Shown: piece after piece, positions 18,832-27,278 of the stretch
Position numbering within the stretch: the first letter of the stretch is position 1
How the letters are laid out: each line of letters starts with the position of its first letter
Assembly: GCF_900142955.1 (NCBI RefSeq)
Contig: NZ_FRCP01000017.1
Span: forward strand, 62,001 to 126,000
Origin: Anaerosporobacter mobilis DSM 15930
GTDB lineage: Bacteria; Bacillota; Clostridia; Lachnospirales; Lachnospiraceae
Direction of reading: 5' to 3'
Length of the DNA stretch: 64,000 nt
Made by a program: the position numbers and the translations under genes
Notes under the pieces: model-generated
Databases searched by the model: none
Seen by the model: only the letters and a program-made list of their open reading frames with translations
What the model was told of the DNA's origin: nothing

Positions 18832-20130
18832 TTATACATCCATTTTCTTTAAGAGATTATTGTCAATTAACTTATCAACTATTTCTATTAGTTCATCAAT
18901 AGCAACATTTATTATATTACTAATATCAATTAAATCATTATGACCATCTGCATATGCAATAAAATTAGTTAATGCTTTTATCTTATTATAAGTACCTTTC
19001 TGACTTATAGTCGGATACAAGCCTCTTTTACCAAGTTGCGGTTCACAAAGACAAGTAACTCTATACTTATAATTATATTCTAAAGCATTAATACACTTTT
19101 TCATTAATTCAAATGTTCCTTGTAGTCCTTTTTCTGATATAAGTTCCAAATTATCTGCTGATGTATGGTATTCTTTAAATTCTCCATATTTTGACCTACA
19201 TACGGCACATACAGGTAAATCAATACCTGGTGCATTAAATTGTCTCTCATCGGATCCTCTGTGCAAAAAACTATATTTTTGATATTCAGGATAATGAAAC
19301 CCTAATACATTCTCTAATAATTTATCAGTTAATGTTTTTCCATATTTTGTCTCAACGTAAGAGTATGTTCTATCATCTCCTACACAAGATAAGACAAATC
19401 CAGCTATGGTATTTTTTTTCATTATATCAAGATTTCTACTCAAATAAGTAATTGATCCAATTGTTTCAGGTACAAATATAATTCTATAAGTATACCTTCT
19501 CTTTTTTAAGGTTTTAATCCACTTAGCCAATGCAATTGTAACACAAGGTCCAGATACTTCATTATTAGCCATTGATGGGTGGCATATATAAGTAGATAAT
19601 AACACTTCCTCTTGTGTTTCACCTTTAATGATGATTTCTCCATAAGTTAAGCTTCCTTGCTTGAGCTCACTGTCAATAACACAATGATAATTATCTTCTT
19701 TCAATAATTTTTTTTGATTCTCGGACATACAAAAACCACTACGCTCTTTATAGTACGAAGTTACATATGGAATTACATCAGGTTGATCAGGTTGCGTATA
19801 TATTATTTTATTCAACTCGTCAAGGCTAAGATAGCAGTCCATAGGATTCGAATATCCCATTACATAAAGATTATTTTCTTTAAAATCAATTATTTTTTCT
19901 CCGTTTGAAGTTTCAATATAAGCATCTTTTATATTCCATTCTTTTGGTACTGTCCAATCAAATACCTGTGTTCCTGAGGGCACTTCATATATATTTAAAT
20001 CGCTATACTCTGTCTTTAAAATGGCTAGTGTTTCCCTAACCCCATTTCCTGTTAAACTTCTACATATGGGAAATAACTTTTTTGCTAGTTGATACATTTT
20101 TTCAATTCCTTCGATAATTTTATTTTTCAC
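18832..20130 (-). CDS. DUF4910 aminopeptidase-like protein with C-terminal winged helix
   Basis: This 432-residue protein matches the DUF4910/DUF2172 zinc-peptidase-like family found in polysaccharide and flagellar glycan loci. LSTYICHPSMANNEVSGP (around 180-197), PETIGS, HRGSDERQFNAPGIDLP and EYHTSADNLE carry the expected His, Glu and Asp metal ligands of an M28-like fold. The C-terminal 80 residues are helical and look like the associated winged-helix domain. No signal peptide is present, so it is cytoplasmic. Such enzymes may hydrolyse an amide bond on a sugar or acyl intermediate, but the substrate is not known. It lies downstream of the aldolase and upstream of the decayed aminotransferase. 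Confidence 0.72.
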   Translation of the reverse strand: MKNKIIEGIEKMYQLAKKLFPICRSLTGNGVRETLAILKTEYSDLNIYEVPSGTQVFDWTVPKEWNIKDAYIETSNGEKIIDFKENNLYVMGYSNPMDCYLSLDELNKIIYTQPDQPDVIPYVTSYYKERSGFCMSENQKKLLKEDNYHCVIDSELKQGSLTYGEIIIKGETQEEVLLSTYICHPSMANNEVSGPCVTIALAKWIKTLKKRRYTYRIIFVPETIGSITYLSRNLDIMKKNTIAGFVLSCVGDDRTYSYVETKYGKTLTDKLLENVLGFHYPEYQKYSFLHRGSDERQFNAPGIDLPVCAVCRSKYGEFKEYHTSADNLELISEKGLQGTFELMKKCINALEYNYKYRVTCLCEPQLGKRGLYPTISQKGTYNKIKALTNFIAYADGHNDLIDISNIINVAIDELIEIVDKLIDNNLLKKMDV

Positions 20131-20209
20131 ATTATTCTAAACATTTGTATTTATTCAGAAATACAGCCATAATAACTATAATACTTTTTAACAAGAAATA
20201 CATCAAATA

Positions 20210-21259
20210 TTACAGTTGTTCATTTCCAAAATAATTAGTAAAATTTAAATTATACAAACTGTTATAATCCACTTGCAACGCTTTAGATATAGTGGCAAGT
20301 TTTTCAGTATCCATACCAATTTTATCAATTTTACTATACTCTTCAATTAATTCTAAAGGATTACATCCCATAATAGCTGACTGCTTATGAATTGTATGTA
20401 AATAGCTTGTATGAAATGAAGTTACTCCACATATAGTATCTATTGGATCAATACCTGTTTTTTTAACAAATGGTCGAACTAATTTATTACTTACCATTAA
20501 TAATTTTTTATAATCGATATCTAAATCATAACCATATTTCTGCATACAAATAGTGAATAATTCAGTAGAAGCATTTCCTGCACTTCTTCCTAATCCTTGC
20601 AATGAACAATCTATCATTTCAATTCCAATACTTGCTGCGAATATACTATTAGACAATGCTAAACCCAAGTTGTTGTGAGCATGAAAACCTAGTCTAATAT
20701 CAGACACTTTTCTTATAGCATTATAATAGTTTTCTATCTCATAAGGTAACATTCCTCCAGCTGAATCAACAATATAAACAACATCTGCTCCGTAGCTTTG
20801 TGAAATAGCAACTTGTTCAGCAAACTTTTCTGGTGCTAATGCATATGATTTCATATAATTTGCCATAACTTCTAAACCATAACTTTTAGCTATCTTTATA
20901 TAAGGTTCCGATTTCTTAATCTCATCAACATTAGTTCCAATTCGTATAAATTTCATGCCAAGGCTCGCTGCTTTTTCGATATCACCATATGATGCAACCC
21001 CAGGGATGCAAAAAACCCCATATTTTGCATTTTTTATACTTCTTTGTGCGCTCTTTAAATATTCTTCATCAGAATTTAAAGATTGACCATTTTTAGGGCT
21101 ACTTGCACCTAATCCCATTCCATGACCAATTTCTATATAATTATATCCCAATTTATCTAAAGCTCCACCGATCATCATAACATCTGCACATGAAAATTGA
21201 AAGTTTATAGCATAGCTTCCATCTCTCAATGTAACATCCATTATATTTATCTTTTTCAT
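20210..21259 (-). CDS. HMGL-family aldolase (4-hydroxy-2-oxovalerate aldolase-like)
   Basis: A 349-residue TIM-barrel protein. DVTLRDGSYA near the start and FHAHNNLGLA (near 195) are the metal- and substrate-binding motifs of the HMGL/DmpG family. The C-terminal region is helical, as in DmpG. The ATG at 21259 has GAGG nine bases upstream; the ATG at 21268 directly abuts the SD. DmpG-type enzymes join or split pyruvate and an aldehyde through a 4-hydroxy-2-oxo acid. No aldehyde dehydrogenase partner (DmpF) or meta-cleavage gene is near, so a biosynthetic role, making a hydroxy-oxo acid for the acyl cassette, is more likely. The aldehyde is unknown. Confidence 0.78.
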   Translation of the reverse strand: MKKINIMDVTLRDGSYAINFQFSCADVMMIGGALDKLGYNYIEIGHGMGLGASSPKNGQSLNSDEEYLKSAQRSIKNAKYGVFCIPGVASYGDIEKAASLGMKFIRIGTNVDEIKKSEPYIKIAKSYGLEVMANYMKSYALAPEKFAEQVAISQSYGADVVYIVDSAGGMLPYEIENYYNAIRKVSDIRLGFHAHNNLGLALSNSIFAASIGIEMIDCSLQGLGRSAGNASTELFTICMQKYGYDLDIDYKKLLMVSNKLVRPFVKKTGIDPIDTICGVTSFHTSYLHTIHKQSAIMGCNPLELIEEYSKIDKIGMDTEKLATISKALQVDYNSLYNLNFTNYFGNEQL

Positions 21260-21306
21260 TTTATTCATCCTCTTTAATAAAGAATAACCTTTTTATTTTA
21301 TAAAGT

Positions 21307-22074
21307 TTAATTTTTAATAGTAAGAAATCTTGGATCTGACTTTAGATTATCTGCAATTAAATTATAATATTCCCGGCAATTCATTAATTTCATATTGCCT
21401 TTACCCAAATTAACTGTTTTACTGACCCCCTCTTGTTTACAAGCTAAATCCAGCTTTCGAAAATCAGGCGCATCTTCAAGTTTTTCTAAATCATAAACAA
21501 AATGGACAAAATAATCTCGTCTTATTTCCCCACCATCTACCATCATCCCATTAAAAGCTTTTTTATAACGATATGTTACATTTTTTTGTTGTTCTACATA
21601 GTGTACAAATGTAGATCCACTATCAAAATTCATACATAATATTTTTCCATCAACATCCATCATTCTATCCCATATAGAGTTAAGACCAAATGATTCATTA
21701 GGAATATCTTTTATTAAATCATTAATTTTTTTACCAAAACCACATACTGAAAAATTTGCATCTCTAGATCTCTGATTAATATTTAATTTCCTTATATATT
21801 CTGATAACATACCACAACTAGATACACTTTCTTGTACATTAAATACTTCATTATGGCAAAAAGAGTATGTAAACGAAGGAACTATAATGGTTCCTTCATT
21901 ACCTAATATCTCATTAAATGCCCTAACATATTCGTTGCATAAATCAGAAGCAGTTTTAACGTTTTGCATTTTACCATAATACCCTAAATTTGAATGAATA
22001 AATACCGTATCCCCCCTTTTTAGGCCAACATCATTTAATGCAATTAACAAATCTTCATAATTGTAATTATCCAT
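21307..22074 (-). CDS. AAC(3)-family N-acyltransferase
   Basis: The 255-residue protein has the fold signature of aminoglycoside 3-N-acetyltransferases: GDTVFIHSNLGYYG near the start, GTIIVPSFTYSFC, SVCGFGKK and DSGSTFVHYVEQ. Here it sits in a sugar locus directly after an acyl carrier protein gene, 11 bases away. Family members in polysaccharide loci acylate amino-sugars. The likely job is to move the acyl group built on the ACP onto an amino group of a sugar, perhaps pseudaminic acid or its UDP precursor. It should not be read as a resistance gene. Confidence 0.78.
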   Translation of the reverse strand: MDNYNYEDLLIALNDVGLKRGDTVFIHSNLGYYGKMQNVKTASDLCNEYVRAFNEILGNEGTIIVPSFTYSFCHNEVFNVQESVSSCGMLSEYIRKLNINQRSRDANFSVCGFGKKINDLIKDIPNESFGLNSIWDRMMDVDGKILCMNFDSGSTFVHYVEQQKNVTYRYKKAFNGMMVDGGEIRRDYFVHFVYDLEKLEDAPDFRKLDLACKQEGVSKTVNLGKGNMKLMNCREYYNLIADNLKSDPRFLTIKN

Positions 22075-22085
22075 ATTATTATCCT

Positions 22086-22334
22086 CTACTCTTCAACACT
22101 ATTCTTAATTGCATCAATTAGCCCTTGAATTGTTGCGAAGTTACGGTCTTCAAATTGTGTATTATCAAATTCGACTTGAAGTTCATCCTCAATATCGGAA
22201 ATTAATTGAATAAATTGAAAAGAATCGATATAATTAAGATTAAAGTAATTTTCATTAATATTTTTTTCTAATTCCTTTTCATTTGCATCTGTATTTTTGC
22301 AAAACCAATCTACTATCCATTTCTTTACGTCCAT
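22086..22334 (-). CDS. Acyl carrier protein
   Basis: An acidic, helical protein of 82 residues with the phosphopantetheine site Ser38 in YIDSFQF; the usual Leu after the Ser is Phe. It is a discrete ACP, unlike the housekeeping AcpP, which would be near fab genes. Its gene lies between the cyclase and the AAC(3)-type transferase and is in one run with the AMP-forming ligase, which presumably loads it. Confidence 0.82.
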   Translation of the reverse strand: MDVKKWIVDWFCKNTDANEKELEKNINENYFNLNYIDSFQFIQLISDIEDELQVEFDNTQFEDRNFATIQGLIDAIKNSVEE

Positions 22335-22340
22335 CTCTAT

Positions 22341-22991
22341 CTACCTTTCTATCAAAACTACTCTTGCCGGAGAACCATCAATATCTTTCAACTTTAATGG
22401 TAACGCTACAATTTCATATTGCTTATTAATATCAATAGTTGCCGTATTAGTTAGATACTCAATAATCACTACGTTATTTTGTAAAAGTTTTTTATGAACA
22501 GGTGAATCATTTTTTTCATATATTGCATTATTGGCATCTGGTGATGGGGTATCAAGTGCAATTAATTTCATACCATTCTCAATCAAATAATTAGCCGCTT
22601 CCATATCAAAATATGGGAACCCATTGTAATATTGTTCTGTCTTCCAATATTTATACCACCCAAATATAAAAAGCATTCTTTTTTTAATGTTAATCTGTTT
22701 TACCATATCCAACGTAACATATGTGTTCCTATCCAAATTAGTAAAATCAACTATTTCAATTTCTCCAATTAATAAATTTAAATCCATTTTATCAATTCCA
22801 TGTGTATTATCATAAAAATGTAGTGGTGCATCCATATGCGTTCCTGTATGACTTCCTAAAACTATTCGACTTGTATTTCTTCCAACAGAATTTATTGTTC
22901 CTATTTTTTCTAACATAGGTTTCTGATGCCAAGAAGTTCCACAAGTTAAACATTCATTATCCACTGTAATGGTTAAATCAATAACATTCAT
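22341..22991 (-). CDS. Cyclase-family (kynurenine-formamidase-like) hydrolase
   Basis: This 216-residue protein carries GSHTGTHMDAPLHF (47-60), the metal-binding HxGTHxDxPxH motif (His48, His52, Asp54, His58) of the cyclase/KynB family. These enzymes hydrolyse amide or lactone bonds with Zn or Mn. ALDTPSPD is also typical. It is three bases from the VOC-like gene and seven from the ACP. It may trim or ring-close the acyl unit; the substrate is unknown. Confidence 0.75.
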   Translation of the reverse strand: MNVIDLTITVDNECLTCGTSWHQKPMLEKIGTINSVGRNTSRIVLGSHTGTHMDAPLHFYDNTHGIDKMDLNLLIGEIEIVDFTNLDRNTYVTLDMVKQINIKKRMLFIFGWYKYWKTEQYYNGFPYFDMEAANYLIENGMKLIALDTPSPDANNAIYEKNDSPVHKKLLQNNVVIIEYLTNTATIDINKQYEIVALPLKLKDIDGSPARVVLIER

Positions 22992-22993
22992 CT

Positions 22994-23623
22994 TTATATC
23001 CCCTCATTATTTTTTATACTAATAAACTCAATAATTTCACCTGAATAACCAATCAAAAAGAATATACTTAATTCTTTATTATTAACTATAAGTTGATTTA
23101 TCTCCGATACTTGATAACCTAATTTAAGTAATCTCTGTCTGTATTTGCTACTATTTATAACAATAAATGCTATCGATGTAAATCCATTAGCATCTAAATA
23201 ACTGATTACCTCTGAATTATTTTCTTTTATTTCAACTAAAATATCTACGTTATCTAATATTGGATGCAATACCCATCTATCAGAATTATTTGTTTCTTTA
23301 TTAAATCCTAAATCACTTAGTAATATTTCCGTTTTTTCTTTATTTGCTGTATTAATACTTATGACTGTATCTGATAGATTAAATACATTGCTATCTACTT
23401 CACAGCTGTCATAAGTTGTTAATTCAATTGGTAATCCCTTATCTTTATATAGCATTGTAATATTATGATATTTTTGTTTTTTATTCATTAATTCATTTTT
23501 TATTTCGATATTAAAAAGATTTTTTTCTTTAAACTTAACTTTATATTGAGGGAGCATATTCTTTACGTCATCCTCGTAAGCAGTTGCACACGTATACGTT
23601 ATATGATCGAATTTTACTATCAT
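22994..23623 (-). CDS. VOC-superfamily-like (glyoxalase-fold) protein
   Basis: The 209-residue protein opens with KFDHITYTC and shows two repeated beta-alpha-beta-beta-beta modules, the second near 145-200 (FTSIAFIVIN, GEIIEFISI), as in vicinal-oxygen-chelate proteins. Metal residues are only partly recognisable (His in the first strand, Glu near the end), so the fold call is moderate. Its ATG overlaps the stop of the AMP ligase by four bases, which implies translational coupling and a shared pathway. Confidence 0.5.
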   Translation of the reverse strand: MIVKFDHITYTCATAYEDDVKNMLPQYKVKFKEKNLFNIEIKNELMNKKQKYHNITMLYKDKGLPIELTTYDSCEVDSNVFNLSDTVISINTANKEKTEILLSDLGFNKETNNSDRWVLHPILDNVDILVEIKENNSEVISYLDANGFTSIAFIVINSSKYRQRLLKLGYQVSEINQLIVNNKELSIFFLIGYSGEIIEFISIKNNEGI

Positions 23624-25062
23624 TCTTCACCTCTAAACTGTTTATAAAATGAAGATATTAATTTGTTTTTATCAACCTTACCATTTAGATTCTTATAAAT
23701 TTCAGTCATTTTCATAAAATAGTCAACTTTATAGTATTTACCCAACTCTTTAACTATAATATCATTTATTTCGCTTTCCAATAATATTTTATTTGATTTA
23801 TACCAACATACAATTCTTTCTTCATTATTTGATATTATTGATGCTATATAACAATCACTTACATCACTTATTGATATTATTTTATTTTCTATATCACTAG
23901 GACTAATATTTATACCACCCTTTATTATTAAATCCTTTTTTCTTCCTTTTATAAATAATTTATTATCGCTAATAACCCCTAAATCTCCAGTTTTATAAAA
24001 GTCATCTATCATATAGTCCGACATATTGCAATCATAATATCCCTTCATAAGCCATGGTACCTTAACTAAAATCTGATTATCACTATCAAATTTTATAATC
24101 ACATTATCAAGAATTTTTCCTACACTGCTATCTTTAATTTCATCATCATTACATTCCGTAGAAATAAATAATGTTTCCGATAAACCATAACTCTGCAATA
24201 ATTTTACATCATATTTATTTTCGAATTTATTTCTAAGTTCTAAACTTAGTGGCGCTGTGCCTACCGATATAATAGGTTTATTACTTGCAAAATAATTTTT
24301 AACTTGTCCTTTTTTATCCATATATAATAAAACATGTAACATTGTAGGCGAAAACCAAAATGTATTTATACTATAACTCATAACATTTTTCCAAAAATGC
24401 AATGCTTGTTCTGCTGTAAATCTATTCATTATAACTATCTTTGATTTCATGATAAATGGCATGAAAATTGAATTTAAGATTCCAGCCATATATGTCATTG
24501 GCATAATATGCCCAAACACACAATTGTCCGTATACTTTAAACTTTTACCCATTATTATAGCTGCATAAAACAGGTTAAAAGCTGAGTGAACTACTCCTTT
24601 GGGATTTCCTGTACTACCAGATGTATATGTTATTAAATATGACTTATCAACATCCATATTTCTTATATAATAAAAAATCATTTTATTTGTTAATTCTTTC
24701 ATGTCTTCAAAGTTCATAAACTCATTAACATTATTGATATTAACAAGTATACTATCATCGTGTGTTTGAATTATTTTATTTACTTCATCATCTTGTTTTA
24801 ATGGATCTAGCGGTATTATTATTTTGTTACTGAAAAGACTTGAGAAATAAAATAAAAACAATTCTATACTATTATCTAATAACACAATATACTTATCAAC
24901 ACCGCATTTCCTTTGTTTTAGAGATATTTCATAAGCTAAGGAAAATAATTTTCTATACGTATATTGCTTATTGTTAATACTATCTACTACAAAAATTGAA
25001 TCCATGTCTAAATTGTTAATTAGTTTAAGTATATATTGTTTATTAATTTCTTCTTTGTACAT
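23620..25062 (-). CDS. AMP-forming acyl ligase (ANL family) of the acyl cassette
   Basis: At 480 residues this is a stand-alone adenylating enzyme. The P-loop YTSGSTGNPKG is at 146-156, with QSYGLSETLF, YKTGDLG, the hinge KGRKKDLIIKGG and a C-terminal NGKVDKNKL containing the catalytic Lys. It should activate a carboxylic acid with ATP and load it on CoA or on the ACP encoded nearby. There are no condensation or carrier domains, so this is not an NRPS module. The acid is not predictable from the sequence. Confidence 0.83.
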   Translation of the reverse strand: MYKEEINKQYILKLINNLDMDSIFVVDSINNKQYTYRKLFSLAYEISLKQRKCGVDKYIVLLDNSIELFLFYFSSLFSNKIIIPLDPLKQDDEVNKIIQTHDDSILVNINNVNEFMNFEDMKELTNKMIFYYIRNMDVDKSYLITYTSGSTGNPKGVVHSAFNLFYAAIIMGKSLKYTDNCVFGHIMPMTYMAGILNSIFMPFIMKSKIVIMNRFTAEQALHFWKNVMSYSINTFWFSPTMLHVLLYMDKKGQVKNYFASNKPIISVGTAPLSLELRNKFENKYDVKLLQSYGLSETLFISTECNDDEIKDSSVGKILDNVIIKFDSDNQILVKVPWLMKGYYDCNMSDYMIDDFYKTGDLGVISDNKLFIKGRKKDLIIKGGINISPSDIENKIISISDVSDCYIASIISNNEERIVCWYKSNKILLESEINDIIVKELGKYYKVDYFMKMTEIYKNLNGKVDKNKLISSFYKQFRGEE

Positions 25063-25167
25063 TTAAATTACTCCCATCAATATTAATAATACAATTGTAA
25101 TAGCCGTATTTGATTTAAACTGCTGTACTTTAATTAATTTTACTTTTTGCAATATCAATTACAGCAA

Positions 25168-26199
25168 TTACACAATGTCAAATCTGCTCTTAATTTCACT
25201 TGATAAATCTATCTCTTGAATCTTGCTACTATTAATATTCATATTATCTACCATAGAATATATATTCTCTTTAATACCTCTTAAGCAAAAATTACATATA
25301 GTATTTTCAATTTTATTTTCTATATGTTTTCTTCTTAATTCCACAAATTCCTTACTATATACAGCATCTTTTAGTTTTGTATTATTTAGGTCTGCAATAA
25401 CGGTTAAATTACTTGTTACATCAAAGCAACAAGCCAATAAATCCCCTTTTTCATTAATTGTAATTCTATTAAATAACGACTTACATGGTAATTTTCCTAC
25501 CAAATCATGTGTTATAGAATAATCTTCTTCCTTTAAGCATAAATATTCCTTAACCCCTTTAACACTTCTGTTAGCAATAACATTTGAGATAACCAACTCA
25601 TCAACATAAGGTCCGTAAGTAGCTTCTATTTCTTTCTTTTCATTTTTATTGAATTCAGTTAGTATCGAGAACATGTATAACTTATAGTTCAGATTTTTTT
25701 CTTTTCTATACTGATACGCATATTTGATATTCTCATATACTCTTGAAAATGCATTAATTCCATGATGCTTTTCAAAGGTTTCTGGGTTTGAACCACTTAC
25801 AGAAAACTTAATACTATCGATTCCTGCTGCCGCCAATTTTTCTAGATTTTTAGGAGTTAAAAGTATTCCATTTGTTGATATGTATACATACTTAAAACCT
25901 ATTATATGTTTTAAGTAATGCACATAATCATATACTTTAGGATTCATTAACGGCTCAGCTGTTATATATAATCCTACATCCGTTATTCCCAAATCATATG
26001 CTTCCTTTGTAATTCGATAAAAGAACTCATCGTCTATTACTCTTTTATTTTTATGTGATCCTTTTGCATAATATTGACAATATATACACCTCTCATTACA
26101 TTGACTAGTTATTTCTATATTAAGTGTACGCCCAATATATGATGGGTATAGATCATTATCAACAATAATTTGACTATTAATTTTATCCGTAATTGACAT
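25168..26199 (-). CDS. Radical SAM protein with C-terminal SPASM-like cysteines
   Basis: This 343-residue protein has the 4Fe-4S motif CNERCIYC (Cys34, Cys38, Cys41), a TIM barrel with YISTNGILLTP and IKFSVSGSNPETFEKHHG, and a second cysteine set near the C-terminus (LACCFD and CNFCLRG), as in SPASM/twitch enzymes. It generates a 5'-deoxyadenosyl radical and could dehydrogenate, epimerise or rearrange a sugar, acyl or peptide. It lies between pseB and the acyl ligase, so a sugar or acyl-group change is the best guess. Confidence 0.8.
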   Translation of the reverse strand: MSITDKINSQIIVDNDLYPSYIGRTLNIEITSQCNERCIYCQYYAKGSHKNKRVIDDEFFYRITKEAYDLGITDVGLYITAEPLMNPKVYDYVHYLKHIIGFKYVYISTNGILLTPKNLEKLAAAGIDSIKFSVSGSNPETFEKHHGINAFSRVYENIKYAYQYRKEKNLNYKLYMFSILTEFNKNEKKEIEATYGPYVDELVISNVIANRSVKGVKEYLCLKEEDYSITHDLVGKLPCKSLFNRITINEKGDLLACCFDVTSNLTVIADLNNTKLKDAVYSKEFVELRRKHIENKIENTICNFCLRGIKENIYSMVDNMNINSSKIQEIDLSSEIKSRFDIV

Positions 26200-26247
26200 A
26201 AAGCCCTCCTAATTCTATTCACCAAACAATAATCAATAATATTTTTA

Positions 26248-27240
26248 TTAAATGGACTTTAATGCCGAACGTAACTGTTCTACTGTAAGCCACTCTCTAT
26301 TTGTTCCAGAGCTATACTCAAATCCTTCCTCTACCTTTTTTCCACCTGGTAAAATATCTCTTTGCAAATCAGCCCACTCATAATGAGGATAGATAATATA
26401 ATGTTTAGCGTATTCATATGTTGTCCACGAATCATCCTTAGTTACCATAACTTCATGAAGTTTTTCACCTTCACGTATACCAAATTCATTAATTTCACAA
26501 TCTTCTTTCATTGCTTTAGCTAAATCTCCTATATGAAATGATGGTATTTTAGAAATATAGGTCTCTCCACCTTTTGATTCCTCTAAAGCTTTAAACACTA
26601 ATTCAACTCCTTGTTCAAGTGTAATCCAAAAACGAGTCATACGCATATCTGTAACACCAAGAACTTTTCCACCATCATCTATTATTTTGTTCCATATAGG
26701 AATAACTGAGCCTCTACTCCCTGCGACATTCCCATATCTAACAACTGAAAACCGTGTATCTTTATAACCTGTGTATGCATTTGCTGCTATAAATAATTTA
26801 TCTGAAACTAACTTTGTCCCTCCATATAAATTAATAGGATTAACAGCTTTGTCTGTAGATAAAGCAACAACTCTTTTTACATTTCTATCCAATGCCGCAT
26901 CAATAACATTCTGTGCTCCATGTATATTCGTCTTTACTGCTTCCATTGGATTGTATTCACATGTTGGAACTTGTTTCATTGCTGCTGCATGAATTACGTA
27001 ATCCACATTCTCGAAGGCTCTAAATAATCTATCCTTATCTCTAACATCACCAATAAAGAATCTAACTTTAGACATATCAACTTTATCCGCATATTCCGTC
27101 TTCATAACGCTTTGCTTATATTCATCTCTTGAATATATAATTACTTTGTTTGGATTGTATCTCTTAAATATCATTTCTAGAAACTTTTTACCAAAGGATC
27201 CTGTTCCTCCAGTAATCAATATATTTTTTCCGTTTAACAT
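26248..27240 (-). CDS. pseB: PseB, UDP-GlcNAc 4,6-dehydratase (inverting)
   Basis: This extended SDR enzyme has 330 residues from the ATG at 27240, which has GGAGG seven bases upstream. An upstream frame extension to 27291 is not family-like. TGGTGSFG binds NADP (10-17); Asp130, Lys131 and Tyr139 in STDKAVNPINLYGGTK form the active site, and AAAMKQVP is typical of the FlaA1/PseB group. It makes UDP-2-acetamido-2,6-dideoxy-arabino-hexos-4-ulose, the first step to pseudaminic acid. The other pse genes are about 8 kb downstream, after the acyl cassette. Confidence 0.92.
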   Translation of the reverse strand: MLNGKNILITGGTGSFGKKFLEMIFKRYNPNKVIIYSRDEYKQSVMKTEYADKVDMSKVRFFIGDVRDKDRLFRAFENVDYVIHAAAMKQVPTCEYNPMEAVKTNIHGAQNVIDAALDRNVKRVVALSTDKAVNPINLYGGTKLVSDKLFIAANAYTGYKDTRFSVVRYGNVAGSRGSVIPIWNKIIDDGGKVLGVTDMRMTRFWITLEQGVELVFKALEESKGGETYISKIPSFHIGDLAKAMKEDCEINEFGIREGEKLHEVMVTKDDSWTTYEYAKHYIIYPHYEWADLQRDILPGGKKVEEGFEYSSGTNREWLTVEQLRSALKSI

Positions 27241-27278
27241 CGTTGCGCCTCCAAGTATTTTTAATTTCAATTTTATTG

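Noticed and set aside
21307..22074. AAC(3)-type gene as an antibiotic resistance determinant
   Set aside because: It lies in a sugar operon next to an ACP gene, and the family includes sugar N-acyltransferases.
22086..25062. ACP plus AMP ligase as a small NRPS or siderophore cluster
   Set aside because: No condensation, thioesterase or transport domains are present, and the genes are framed by pse genes on the same strand.
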